Positions 1 to 8,507 of a DNA stretch of 64,000 bases are shown here, piece after piece. Positions within the stretch are counted from its first letter, which is position 1. Each line of letters starts with the position of its first letter. Both the position numbers and the translations under genes were made by a program. Source of the stretch: CAVSRC01 sp963730325 (GTDB lineage: Bacteria > Pseudomonadota > Alphaproteobacteria > Rhizobiales > Kaistiaceae); the NCBI GenBank assembly GCA_963730325.1, contig CAVSRC010000013.1, positions 1-64,000 on the forward strand, read 5' to 3'. Under the pieces are notes generated by a model, which worked only from the letters and a program-made list of their open reading frames with translations, had not been told where the DNA came from and did no database searches.

Positions 1-58
1 CCGCGACCAAGCCGGACTGCACGAGTAGGCAAGTCGACTTTGTTCGACCCATGGGGAA

Positions 59-574
59 CTACTCGGCAACGCGCTGCAGGAGCGCTAGCAGACCCGAAAG
101 GATCTGCACAGGAGCCGGTGGGCAGCCGGCAATGTGGAGGTCGACGGGGATCACCGCCGACACGCCTCCGGTGACGGCGTAGCTGCCGGCGAAACAGCCG
201 CCGTCGCGGGCGCAATCACCGACGGCAACGACCCATTTCGGATCGGGTGTCGCGGCATAAGTGCGCTGGAGCGCCTGATGCATGTTCTTTGTGACCGGGC
301 CGGTCACCAGGAGAACGTCGGCATGCCGCGGCGAGGCAACGAAATGCAATCCGAAACGTTCGAGATCGTAGAAGGCGTTGTTGAGCGCGTGGATTTCCAG
401 CTCGCAGCCGTTGCACGAGCCCGCGTCGACCTGGCGGATGGCGAGGCTGCGCCCGAGACGGCGCCGCGCGGTGGCGTCGAGCTCGCGCGCGAGCTTTGCC
501 ACCTCCTCGTCCGCCACCGGGGGAGGCTCGGTCAGGGGCGGGTGGACGATGCCCTGGAAGAGGAGTTTGCGCAT
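59..574 (-). CDS. hyfI: Hydrogenase-4/complex I small subunit (HyfI/NuoB-like)
   Basis: This 171-residue protein is the electron-transfer subunit that carries the N2-like [4Fe-4S] cluster next to the large subunit at the membrane face of the complex. A Cys54-x-x-Cys57-Glu motif, Cys121 in a GDCA motif and Cys151 in a GCPP motif are all present, so the cluster site looks intact even though the large subunit has lost its metal site. The reading frame stays open upstream, but the ATG at 574 starts a typical N-terminus (MRKLLFQG) and lies only 4 bases after the hyfG-like stop. It is the last gene of the operon visible here. Family assignment is secure; the electron donor and acceptor are unknown. 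Confidence 0.88.
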   Translation of the reverse strand: MRKLLFQGIVHPPLTEPPPVADEEVAKLARELDATARRRLGRSLAIRQVDAGSCNGCELEIHALNNAFYDLERFGLHFVASPRHADVLLVTGPVTKNMHQALQRTYAATPDPKWVVAVGDCARDGGCFAGSYAVTGGVSAVIPVDLHIAGCPPAPVQILSGLLALLQRVAE

Positions 575-578
575 GGCC

Positions 579-2093
579 CTAAAGGTCGTGTCCGGAATAC
601 GAGCAATTGAACGATTTGTTGCAGAGCGGGAAGTCGGCCACGATGTTGTCCTCGATGACGGCCTCCAGCAGCGGCCACTGGAACCACGACGGGTCACGCA
701 GGTGGCAGCGTGCGATGCGTCCGTTGGCGTCGAGCTTCACCCAGGCGAAGATGTCGCCGCGGAAGCCTTCGACCAGCGCTGCGCCCTCGCCGGCGACACG
801 CGGCAGATCGGCGCCGAGCGGTCCTTGCGGCAGGCCGGCCGCGATCCGCTCGAGCAGCAGCAGGCTCTGCTCGACCTCGCGGATGCGCAGCCAGACGCGC
901 GCATTGACGTCGCCGTCCTCGCGCAGCGGCACCCTGAAGGTGAGGCTGTCATAAGGCGGATAGGATAGGGCGCGGCGCGTGTCGAAATCGCGGCCCGACG
1001 CCCGTCCGATAGGGCCGCCCGCCGCGAACTGGCGCGCCAGCTCAGGGATGAGGATGCCGGTTCCCACGGTGCGGTTCTGGAGCGAGGCCGTGTTGTCGTA
1101 GAGGTTGACCAGGCGCGGGAAGACCTCCCACAATTCGGCAAGTAGTGCCGCCAGTGCGGGTATCGCTGCGTCGGGGAGATCGGCGGAAACGCCGCCCGGC
1201 ACGATCCGGTCCATCATCAGCCGGTGCCCGAAGGCGGCTGCCGAGAAGCGCAGGACGCGCTCGCGTAGCGCCGCCGCGTGAGCCAGGATCAGCGCAAACG
1301 CTGCATCGTTGCAGATGGCGCCGATGTCGCCGAGGTGGTTGGCGAGCCGCTCCAGCTCGGCCATCAGGGCGCGCAGCCAGACCGCGCGCTGCGGCACGTT
1401 CACGTCCAGCGCCGCCTCGACCGCGCGGGCGAAGGCATAGGCATAGGCAACGGTGGAATCGCCCGACGTGCGGCTGGCAATCCGCGCGGCCGTGGCGATG
1501 TCGGCGCCGGCCATCAGCCCGTCGATGCCCTTGTGGACGTAACCGAGCCGCTCCTCCAGCCGCACGATCGTCTCGCCGGCGGCAGTGAAGCGGAAATGGC
1601 CCGGTTCGATGATGCCGGCATGTACCGGCCCAACCGGGATCTGGTGGAGGCTCTCACCTTCGACGGGCAGGAACCGATAGGCCGATGCCGGATCAAACTC
1701 CTGCGCGGTCTTGTCGGGCTGTGCCGCCAGGGGCCGGCGGACATCCCAGCGGCCGTGGTCCAGCCACGGGCGCGTGTCAGCCAAACCCTCGGCTGTCAGC
1801 CCATAGAGGTCAGCCATCGCGCGTTCGAGACGGATGGCCGGCGGGTGACTGGCGCCGATGCTCGGGAAACGGCTGCCTTCGGCGGGCAGGCTGAGGACGG
1901 TCAAGCCGTCAACGTCGGCGATCGCCATGTGCACCATGTCCGGCTCGCCCCATTCGCTGACGAGCGTCAGTTCGCCGGTGGCGAGCGACGCGATGGCTGC
2001 GCGCCAGGCCTCGGTATCGACCACAACTCGCATCCACGGTCGGTGGCCCGCGACCGGTGTTCCGCGAGCGGTGAGGGTGTCGCGCGCTGTCAT
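579..2093 (-). CDS. hyfG: Hydrogenase-4-like large subunit without the [NiFe] site (HyfG/HycE, Ehr type)
   Basis: The protein has 504 residues. Roughly the first 130 resemble the NuoC-like domain and the rest the NuoD/HycE-like catalytic subunit. In true group 4 hydrogenases the nickel is held by RxCGxC and DPCxxC motifs. Here the first reads R-T-S-G-D-S at residues 208-213, with both cysteines replaced by serine. The second aligns with N-K-S-F-N-C at 492-497, where only the last cysteine remains. The protein therefore cannot bind NiFe in the usual way, as in the Ehr complexes known from several phyla. It overlaps the hyfF-like gene by 4 bases (ATGA), which indicates one operon. What reaction, if any, it catalyses cannot be told from sequence. 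Confidence 0.9.
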   Translation of the reverse strand: MTARDTLTARGTPVAGHRPWMRVVVDTEAWRAAIASLATGELTLVSEWGEPDMVHMAIADVDGLTVLSLPAEGSRFPSIGASHPPAIRLERAMADLYGLTAEGLADTRPWLDHGRWDVRRPLAAQPDKTAQEFDPASAYRFLPVEGESLHQIPVGPVHAGIIEPGHFRFTAAGETIVRLEERLGYVHKGIDGLMAGADIATAARIASRTSGDSTVAYAYAFARAVEAALDVNVPQRAVWLRALMAELERLANHLGDIGAICNDAAFALILAHAAALRERVLRFSAAAFGHRLMMDRIVPGGVSADLPDAAIPALAALLAELWEVFPRLVNLYDNTASLQNRTVGTGILIPELARQFAAGGPIGRASGRDFDTRRALSYPPYDSLTFRVPLREDGDVNARVWLRIREVEQSLLLLERIAAGLPQGPLGADLPRVAGEGAALVEGFRGDIFAWVKLDANGRIARCHLRDPSWFQWPLLEAVIEDNIVADFPLCNKSFNCSYSGHDL

Positions 2094-3535
2094 CCGAGCA
2101 GCCTCGCAATGTGCTCGAACCAGGCGACCAGCATGGGCGGCATGTAGAAACCGCCGACCAGCACCAGGACGAAGTGGACGAACATCGGAACGTAGGACGC
2201 CTTCACCGGCGCCGTGCTGCCCGACGGTTCACCGAAGACCAGCCCCTGCATGCGCATCAAGAGGGCAGCGAAGGCGACGAGCAGGCCCGCGACGAAGATG
2301 AGCGCAAGCAGCGGTGCCCTGGCGAAAGTCGAGGAGACGACCAGGAATTCGCTCGTGAAGACGCCGAACGGCGGCAGACCGGCAATAGCGACGACGCCGA
2401 GCGCCAGGCTCCAGCCGAGAACCGGATGGCTGGCGGTCAGCCCCTTGATGTCGGCGATCTTCTGTGTGCCCTTGACCTGCGCCACATGGCCGACGGCGAA
2501 GAAGATGCCGGACTTGGTCAACGAGTGCATGACCATGTGAAAAAGGCCGGCGAAATTGGCCAGCGGACCGCCCATACCGAACGCAAAGGCAATGATGCCC
2601 ATGTGCTCGATCGACGAATAGGCGAAGAAGCGTTTGATGTCGCGCCGCCGGTAGAGCATGAAGGCTGCGAAGACCAGCGAGGCGAGCCCCATCACCACCA
2701 GCAGCGGCCCAGGCGCCAGCGCGTCGCTGTTGGCCGCCAGCAGCAGCTTGAAACGCAGCACCGCGTAGAGCGCAACGTTGAGCAGCAGGCCGGAGAGCAC
2801 CGCCGAGATCGGCGTCGGGCCTTCGGCGTGGGCGTCGGGCAGCCAGGCATGCAGCGGCGCCAGGCCCACCTTGGTGCCGTAACCGAGTAGCAGGAAGACG
2901 AAGGCGAGGTTGAGCAGCGCCGGATCGAACTGGCTCGCCTTCTCGACGAGCACGGTCCACACCATCGCGTCGGGTCCTTCGCCGATCACGGGCCGCGCCG
3001 CCATGTAGACCAGGATGGTGCCGAACAGCGCCAGAGCAATGCCGACGCTACCGAGAATGAAATATTTCCAGGCCGCCTCCAGCGCCTCGTGGGTGCGGTA
3101 GATGCCGACCATCAGCACGGTGGTCAGTGTCGCCAGTTCGATCGCCACCCACATCACGCCGATATTGTTGGCGATCAGTGCCAGGTTCATGCCAAACATC
3201 AGGAGCTGATACATGGCGTGATAGAAGCGGAGATAGGCTGGCGTCAGCCGTCCGGTCTCCAGCTCGTGGCCGATGTAGCTCGCCGAAAAGACGCTGGTGG
3301 TGAAGGCGACGAAAGTGGTCAGCACCACGAAGACGACATTGAGGTCGTCGATCAGCAGATAGCGGCCGGGTTCGGGACGCGGCACGACGAAGAGCAGCAG
3401 CGCCGCGATCAGCGTGGCAAGCGCCGCCGCCACATTGAGCCGCGCCGTCAGCCGGTAGCCGGGCAGCACCGCCAGCAGACCGGCGGCCGCCAGCGGAATG
3501 GCGAGGATGGCGATCTCGATCGCAAACCCGCTCAC
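2090..3535 (-). CDS. hyfF: Antiporter-like proton-translocating subunit HyfF
   Basis: This is a 481-residue polytopic membrane protein of the NuoN/MrpD family (Proton_antipo_M). It shows the conserved lysine-bearing helices of these pumps, for example GYGTKVGLAPLHAWLPDAH near residue 220 and a histidine-rich stretch SSIEHMGI and HSLTKSG around residues 310-345. Length and motifs fit HyfF of hydrogenase-4. It overlaps hyfE upstream and hyfG downstream by 4 bases each. It should form one of the ion channels of the membrane arm; proton versus sodium specificity is not visible. Confidence 0.92.
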   Translation of the reverse strand: MSGFAIEIAILAIPLAAAGLLAVLPGYRLTARLNVAAALATLIAALLLFVVPRPEPGRYLLIDDLNVVFVVLTTFVAFTTSVFSASYIGHELETGRLTPAYLRFYHAMYQLLMFGMNLALIANNIGVMWVAIELATLTTVLMVGIYRTHEALEAAWKYFILGSVGIALALFGTILVYMAARPVIGEGPDAMVWTVLVEKASQFDPALLNLAFVFLLLGYGTKVGLAPLHAWLPDAHAEGPTPISAVLSGLLLNVALYAVLRFKLLLAANSDALAPGPLLVVMGLASLVFAAFMLYRRRDIKRFFAYSSIEHMGIIAFAFGMGGPLANFAGLFHMVMHSLTKSGIFFAVGHVAQVKGTQKIADIKGLTASHPVLGWSLALGVVAIAGLPPFGVFTSEFLVVSSTFARAPLLALIFVAGLLVAFAALLMRMQGLVFGEPSGSTAPVKASYVPMFVHFVLVLVGGFYMPPMLVAWFEHIARLLG

Positions 3536-4206
3536 GACCGGTCTCCCCGGAAGCGGTCGAGAACGTGCACATCCACCGTGTCGAAGCGCTCGCGGATGCG
3601 GAACAGGAAGATGCCGATGACGATGAAGGCGATGAGGATCGAGAAGGCGACGCTGATCTCGACCACCAGCGGCATGCCCTTGGCACCGGTGGCGGCGAGC
3701 ACCAGCCCGTTCTCCAGCGACATGAAGCCGATCACCTGAGAAACGGCGTTGCGCCGTGTCACCATGATCAGCAGGCCGAGCAGCACCACCGAGAGCGCGA
3801 AGGCCATGTCCTCGCGCGCCAACGGGCCGGCCGCGGCCGTCACGCGCAGCATCACCACCATCGACAGCGCCACCAGCGCCATGCCGGCCAGCATCGTCGG
3901 CGCCACGCCGCCGACCGCCTCGATCTGGCGATGGATGCCAAAGCGCGCGACGATGCGATGGAGCGCCGTCGGGATGACGATAGCCTTGAAGGCGAGCGCG
4001 ATCCCCGCGGTGACGAACAGGTGCGGCGCGTGCTGCACCAGCGCCTGCCAGGCCACCGACAGCGCCAGCACGGTCGCATGCAGGGCATAGACGTTGATCA
4101 GCGCATACATGCGGTCCTGGTAGAGCAGTACGAAGCTCATCAGCACCAGGCCGCCGGCGAGCAGATGGGCGATATCGAATTCGATGCCGGTGCCGGTGCC
4201 GATCAT
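3532..4206 (-). CDS. hyfE: Hydrogenase-4 membrane subunit HyfE
   Basis: This 224-residue membrane protein has about seven hydrophobic segments. It combines an N-terminal HyfE region with a NuoK-like C-terminal half that includes a conserved glutamate in GFMSLENGLVLAATG near residue 176. In complex I the matching NuoK glutamates lie on the proton path. The start codon overlaps the hyfC stop and the stop overlaps the hyfF start, so translation is probably coupled. HyfE is specific to hydrogenase-4 and Ehr-type complexes and is absent from complex I, which helps classify this cluster. Confidence 0.9.
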   Translation of the reverse strand: MIGTGTGIEFDIAHLLAGGLVLMSFVLLYQDRMYALINVYALHATVLALSVAWQALVQHAPHLFVTAGIALAFKAIVIPTALHRIVARFGIHRQIEAVGGVAPTMLAGMALVALSMVVMLRVTAAAGPLAREDMAFALSVVLLGLLIMVTRRNAVSQVIGFMSLENGLVLAATGAKGMPLVVEISVAFSILIAFIVIGIFLFRIRERFDTVDVHVLDRFRGDRS

Positions 4207-5159
4207 TGCAGCGTCCGGGTCACGAAGAGAAGGAGGGTGCCGAGCAGACCCAGCATCAGGCCGGCGCCCATGAATTCGGGCACGCGGAACACGCGCATCT
4301 TGGCGACGGTGGTCTCGAACAAGGCGAGAGCCATGCCGCCCACGACGAGCTTGGCGACATAGGCGACAAAACCGAGGAAAAAGGCCGCCGGCGCCGCTCC
4401 AGGCGGCGCGATCCCCCAGGGCACGAAGACGCAGGCGATCAGCGAGACGTAGAGCAGCAGCTTGAGCGAGGCAGCGAGCTCGATCACCGCCAGATGGCGG
4501 CCAGAATATTCCAGGATCATGGCCTCGTGGACCATGGTGAGTTCCAGGTGCGTCGCCGGGTTGTCGACCGGAATGCGCCCGGTCTCGGCGATCGCCACCA
4601 TCACCAGGGCAACCAGCGCCAGGCCCAGCGAGACGCGCAAGCCGACGCCGGCGGCAAGCTCGGCCGCCACCGTCGAGAGCTGCGTCGAGCCCGCAACCAG
4701 CGCCAGCGAGAAGACCATCATGATCATCGCCGGCTCGGCCAGCGAAGCGATCATCATCTCGCGGCTGGAGCCGATGCCGCCGAACGATGTGCCGATATCC
4801 ATGCCGGCGAGCGCCAGGAAGAAGCGGGCGCTACCGAGCAGCGCGATGATGGCGATGAGATCGGCCGACCACGAGAAGATGAGGCCGGTGGCGAAGGTCG
4901 GCACCAGCGCCGCCGCGACCCAGGTGCCAGCAAAGACGAGATAGGGTACCGCGCGGAACAGCCACGAGGCGTTGTCGGCGAGCACAACCTCCTTGCGCAG
5001 CAGCTTGGCGAGATCGCGATAGGGCTGGATCAGCGGCGGCCCCTGCCGGCGCAAGAGGCGCGCCTTCGCCTTGCGCACGAACCCGGTCAGGAGCGGCGCC
5101 AGCGCCAGCACCAGCAGCATCTGCACGCCCTGGACGGCGATATTGAGGATCACGTCCAT
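4203..5159 (-). CDS. hyfC: HyfC/NuoH-like membrane subunit
   Basis: This is a 318-residue NuoH/HycD family protein that anchors the peripheral arm and joins it to the antiporter-like subunits. After the first helix a cytoplasmic loop (VRKAKARLLRRQGPPLIQPYRDLAKLL region) carries the basic signature of the family. The motif TGRIPVDNPATHLELTMVHEAM, near residues 190-215, is the conserved acidic and quinone-chamber loop. The ATG at 5159 was chosen because it gives the family length and overlaps the end of hyfB by 10 bases. An upstream in-frame extension runs entirely inside hyfB and looks like translation of the wrong frame. Confidence 0.9.
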   Translation of the reverse strand: MDVILNIAVQGVQMLLVLALAPLLTGFVRKAKARLLRRQGPPLIQPYRDLAKLLRKEVVLADNASWLFRAVPYLVFAGTWVAAALVPTFATGLIFSWSADLIAIIALLGSARFFLALAGMDIGTSFGGIGSSREMMIASLAEPAMIMMVFSLALVAGSTQLSTVAAELAAGVGLRVSLGLALVALVMVAIAETGRIPVDNPATHLELTMVHEAMILEYSGRHLAVIELAASLKLLLYVSLIACVFVPWGIAPPGAAPAAFFLGFVAYVAKLVVGGMALALFETTVAKMRVFRVPEFMGAGLMLGLLGTLLLFVTRTLQ

Positions 5160-7159
5160 ATCGCCAGCACCACAAGCAGGGCGACCAGTGCCGCGAAGAC
5201 GAGGCTGAGATACTGGCGGATGGTCAGGAACTGGAAGCGGTTGAGCGTGCCTGCGGCCTGCTCGACCAAGCCCGCAACCGGCAGATAGAGCGTTTCCCAG
5301 ATGAGATCGCGAAGGGTGAAGTGAAATGTGGCCGGGCGCGTGTCGCCCGGCGGCGGCATGGCGACCGTCTCGCGAGCGCCGAACAGCGTCGTCGCATAGA
5401 CCCGGCGGATCGGCTGGGCGAAGCTGGCGGCGCTGTATTGCGTCGCTGGACTGGCATCGGGAAAGCCGCAATCCCAGGCCGGTGCCCGGCGCAGCGCGCG
5501 CGAAGCGAAGCGGTGGATGGCGAGAACGCCGATCCCTGCCGAAAGCACGATGAAGACGAAGACCAGGAGACCGTTATAGGAGCTGCGGCTGGCGGCGACC
5601 GGCACGATGGAGAGCCACGATACCGCCGACTGCACCGGCATGCGGGTGCCGGTAAGGAGGGTCGCGACCGGCGACAGGCCGTCGATGACGAAACCCGGGA
5701 AAAGGCCGGCGACGAGGCAGAGGGCGGCGAGCGCCAGCATGGCGGCAAGCGAGAAGCGGTCGACTTCCCGCGCATTCACCGCCGACTCGCTGCGCGGACG
5801 GCCGAGGAAGCTCACGCCATAGGCCTTGACGAAGCAGGCCGCGGCGAGCGCCGCAGACAGCGCCAGCAGCGCGCCGGCCGCCGGCACCATGATCTTCAGG
5901 TCCCATTGCGGCAGGTCGGGGCTGATGAGGATCGCCTGGAAGGTCAGCCACTCGGAGACGAAGCCGTTCAAGGGCGGCAGGGCCGAGATGGCGGCACTGC
6001 CGGCAAGGAAGGCGAAGGCGGTCACCGGCATGCGGTGGATCAGCCCGCCGAGGCGCTCCATGTCACGTTCGCCGGTGGCGTTGAGGACGGCGCCGGAACC
6101 GAAGAACAGCAGGCTCTTGAAGAGCGAGTGGTTGAGCACGTGGAACAGCGCCGCGGTCATCGCCAGCGCCGCCGCCGCCTGCATGCCGTTGGTCCTGAAG
6201 CCGAGCGCCAAGCCGAGGCCGATGAAGATGATGCCGATGTTCTCGACCGTGTGATAGGCGAGCAGTCGCTTCAGGTCGTGCTGCATCAGCGCGTAGAGCA
6301 CGCCGAGCACGGCGGTGACGCCGCCGAGAACGACCACGATCGTCGCCCACCACCAAGGCAGCGGCCCCACCAGGTCGAAGGCGATGCGGATGAAGGCATA
6401 GACCGCGACCTTGGTCATCACGCCGCTCATCAGCGCCGAGACATGGCTGGGCGCGGCCGGATGGGCGAGCGGCAGCCAGACATGCAGCGGCACGATCCCG
6501 GCCTTGGAGCCGGCGCCGATGAGCGCCAATACCATCACCAGGGCGGCAGCGGGCGGTGCCAGAGACGCCGCGCGCATGGCAGAAAAGGCGTAGTCGCCGG
6601 TGGCGCCGGCGAGCAGGCCGAAGGTGAGCAGCAGCGCCAGCGTTCCGGCGCTCGCCATGACGATATAGACGAAACCGGCCTGCCGGTTCTCCGCCTCCTC
6701 GTGATGGGCCATGACCAGCGCCCACGAGGCCAGCGACATGAATTCCCACGAGAACAGGAAGGTGAAGGCGTCGTCGGCGAGCACCACCAGGTTCATCGCG
6801 GCGAGGAAGACGGAGTAGAACGGCAGCACGCGCTCTGGCGCATGTTCGTGACGACCGTAGCCGAGCGCGAAGAGGCTCGCCCCGGCGCCACCGAGATTGA
6901 CCACCACCAGGAAGAAGGCCGAGAGCGCGTCGATACGGAAATGCGCGCCGATCCACGGCAGGCCCAGCGGCAGCACAACCGCGTCGGGCGCCGAGAAGGT
7001 GATGAGCCGCCACAATGCACCGATGAGCAGCACCAGTGAGACCACCAGCGCGACCCCGTAGACCGTCGTTCCAGCCGCAGGCCGCCGGGTCAGGCCGACG
7101 GCCAGCACACCGTTCGCCAGCAGGATCGCAACTAAGGAGAGCGCAAAGGCGGCGGACAT
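5150..7159 (-). CDS. hyfB: Antiporter-like proton-translocating subunit HyfB (NuoL-like)
   Basis: This 669-residue membrane protein of the NuoL/MrpA family is the largest pump module of the complex. It shows the family motifs DDAFTFLFSWEFMSLASW near residues 128-145, GSKAGIVPLHVWLPLAHP near 217-234, and LFHVLNHSLFKSLLFFGSG near 338-356. These contain the lysines and histidines of the proposed proton path. A hydrophilic stretch near residues 550-610 precedes the last helices. It starts 7 bases after the XRE gene, so the regulator and the complex are transcribed together. Confidence 0.92.
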   Translation of the reverse strand: MSAAFALSLVAILLANGVLAVGLTRRPAAGTTVYGVALVVSLVLLIGALWRLITFSAPDAVVLPLGLPWIGAHFRIDALSAFFLVVVNLGGAGASLFALGYGRHEHAPERVLPFYSVFLAAMNLVVLADDAFTFLFSWEFMSLASWALVMAHHEEAENRQAGFVYIVMASAGTLALLLTFGLLAGATGDYAFSAMRAASLAPPAAALVMVLALIGAGSKAGIVPLHVWLPLAHPAAPSHVSALMSGVMTKVAVYAFIRIAFDLVGPLPWWWATIVVVLGGVTAVLGVLYALMQHDLKRLLAYHTVENIGIIFIGLGLALGFRTNGMQAAAALAMTAALFHVLNHSLFKSLLFFGSGAVLNATGERDMERLGGLIHRMPVTAFAFLAGSAAISALPPLNGFVSEWLTFQAILISPDLPQWDLKIMVPAAGALLALSAALAAACFVKAYGVSFLGRPRSESAVNAREVDRFSLAAMLALAALCLVAGLFPGFVIDGLSPVATLLTGTRMPVQSAVSWLSIVPVAASRSSYNGLLVFVFIVLSAGIGVLAIHRFASRALRRAPAWDCGFPDASPATQYSAASFAQPIRRVYATTLFGARETVAMPPPGDTRPATFHFTLRDLIWETLYLPVAGLVEQAAGTLNRFQFLTIRQYLSLVFAALVALLVVLAIWT

Positions 7160-7166
7160 GGGTGCG

Positions 7167-7442
7167 CTAGCCGTTGGGCCCCTCGGGCGGTTTTGCCACC
7201 TCCCTCAGGCGCACGCCGCGGCCGCCTTCGGTGCTCGCCACGCCCTCGCCGATCAGTTCCAGTCCGGCAGCATCCAGCGCCGCGATCAGCTTGGTCAGCG
7301 AGTCCACGGTCCCGCGAATGACACCATCACTCGCCTCCATTCGCTGGATGGTCGGGACCGACAAGCCAGCAAGCTCCGCCAGCCGACGCTGATCGACGCC
7401 GAGCAGAGCGCGGGCCGCCCGAAGTTGGCCAGAGGATATCAT
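7167..7442 (-). CDS. Small XRE-family helix-turn-helix regulator
   Basis: A 91-residue protein with a Cro/CI-type helix-turn-helix in the first 35 residues (QLRAARALLGVDQRRLAELAGLS then VPTIQRMEAS). The remaining residues are charged and unrecognised. It is the first gene of the hyf-like operon and is followed after 7 bases by hyfB, so it most likely controls its own operon. An AT-rich promoter region precedes it. The helix-turn-helix assignment is clear; the signal is not. Confidence 0.82.
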   Translation of the reverse strand: MISSGQLRAARALLGVDQRRLAELAGLSVPTIQRMEASDGVIRGTVDSLTKLIAALDAAGLELIGEGVASTEGGRGVRLREVAKPPEGPNG

Positions 7443-7476
7443 CTATCAGAAATCAGCCTTAGAAAATGAATTATGA

Positions 7477-7505
7477 TATATGAGACATCGCTATTCAGGT
7501 GTCAA
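7477..7505 (-). promoter_or_regulatory. Likely sigma70 promoter of the XRE-hyf operon
   Basis: On the minus strand a perfect TTGACA (-35 at 7500-7505) is followed after 17 bases by CATATA (-10 at 7477-7482), 35 bases before the XRE start. The surrounding 60 bases are markedly AT-rich against the GC-rich background. An imperfect inverted stretch around TCATATATCATAA overlaps the -10 and could be the XRE operator; this last point is inference. Confidence 0.5.
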
Positions 7506-7568
7506 TTGGGACGCAGTTGGATCGACGAGCGGGATCGGCAGAACGATTTCAGGGGCACCGAAACGAGC

Positions 7569-8423
7569 CTAGCCGAGCTCGGGACCGGCGATGATGCGCA
7601 TGTTCGGCCTCCGCGCGGCTACCGCCTTATCGGTCAGGGCCATTCGCGTAAAACCGCGTTCGATGTGAAAGCCGCGCGTGGCGATGAGCGAGGCAAGTGC
7701 CGTTTCGGTATCAGGCATGTCGAGCAGCACCGGTCCCCTGAGGGCGCCAAGGGCGGTATCCAGAGCGCGGCCTGCGGCCGCTTCATCCTCAGCCACCAGG
7801 GGACCGATCTGGGTCGCCGTCCGCCCCGTGCGCGCCAGCAGCCACGCTCCCTCGGAGCGCCACGCCGCAGCATATCCGTCCTCACGCGACAACAGGTTCG
7901 CGATAAGCATCGGGCGTGGTGCACCAAACGCCGCCCCGTCGGCCTCGGCAAAAGCGGTGGCATCGTCAGCCGAGACAGGTACCGGCATCGGCGGCGCGGC
8001 GGCCGTGCCTCTTCCCCTCCAGCGGCTGATCTGTTCGACCGGCCGAAAGCCCATCGGCTCGTAAACCTTGCGCCCGGCAGGCGTCGCGTCGAGCATGGGT
8101 ACCAATGCCTTCGCCTGCAGGGCGTCGATCGCCCGACGAAGCAGCGCCGTGGCAAGCCCGCGCTTGCGGAAGGGCGCATGCACGAGGACCATGCCGATCC
8201 ATCCGAAGCCGCCTTCCGCATAGGGAAGCGCGACACTGGTGGCGATCGCCCGCCCGCTGATGTCGCGCGCGCAGAAACCTTCGCCGCAGGCGAGCATGAT
8301 CTGCCAGTCCGCCGCAACCTGGTTCCAGCCGGCTTCGGCAACCAGCGCAAGCGCATCGTCAATGTCGGAGCGCAGCATCGGTGTGTACACGATCGGCTGC
8401 GTGATCTCGGTACCCTCCGGCAA
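7569..8423 (-). CDS. GNAT-family N-acetyltransferase
   Basis: This 284-residue protein has an N-terminal GNAT fold. Motif A, the acetyl-CoA pyrophosphate loop, is visible as VHAPFRKRGLATALLRRAI near residues 80-98 and is preceded by a beta-strand with GWIGMVL. The C-terminal half (about residue 150 on) looks like a second, more diverged GNAT-like domain of a type common in two-domain acetyltransferases. It is divergent from the AraC gene, with 84 bases between them. The substrate is unknown; similar proteins are usually annotated only as GNAT. Confidence 0.82.
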   Translation of the reverse strand: MPEGTEITQPIVYTPMLRSDIDDALALVAEAGWNQVAADWQIMLACGEGFCARDISGRAIATSVALPYAEGGFGWIGMVLVHAPFRKRGLATALLRRAIDALQAKALVPMLDATPAGRKVYEPMGFRPVEQISRWRGRGTAAAPPMPVPVSADDATAFAEADGAAFGAPRPMLIANLLSREDGYAAAWRSEGAWLLARTGRTATQIGPLVAEDEAAAGRALDTALGALRGPVLLDMPDTETALASLIATRGFHIERGFTRMALTDKAVAARRPNMRIIAGPELG

Positions 8424-8507
8424 GCAGTCGGTTCCCCTCGAAATTACCGCCAGATCCGGGATATTCGGCGCTCTTTAAGTCGTTCCGTCGCCGGTCTACA
8501 GTTGGTC

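Noticed and set aside
5321..7039. A 572-codon plus-strand frame opposite hyfB
   Set aside because: Mirrored frame of a membrane-protein gene; strongly charged, low-complexity product with no recognisable fold.
59..7442. Formate hydrogenlyase or a true hydrogen-evolving hydrogenase-4
   Set aside because: The nickel-binding cysteines are replaced in the large subunit and no formate dehydrogenase or maturation gene is visible.
7473..8507. A 345-codon N-terminal extension of the AraC gene
   Set aside because: It runs antisense through the acetyltransferase gene, has no similarity to regulators, and the internal ATG at 8508 gives a normal AraC protein.
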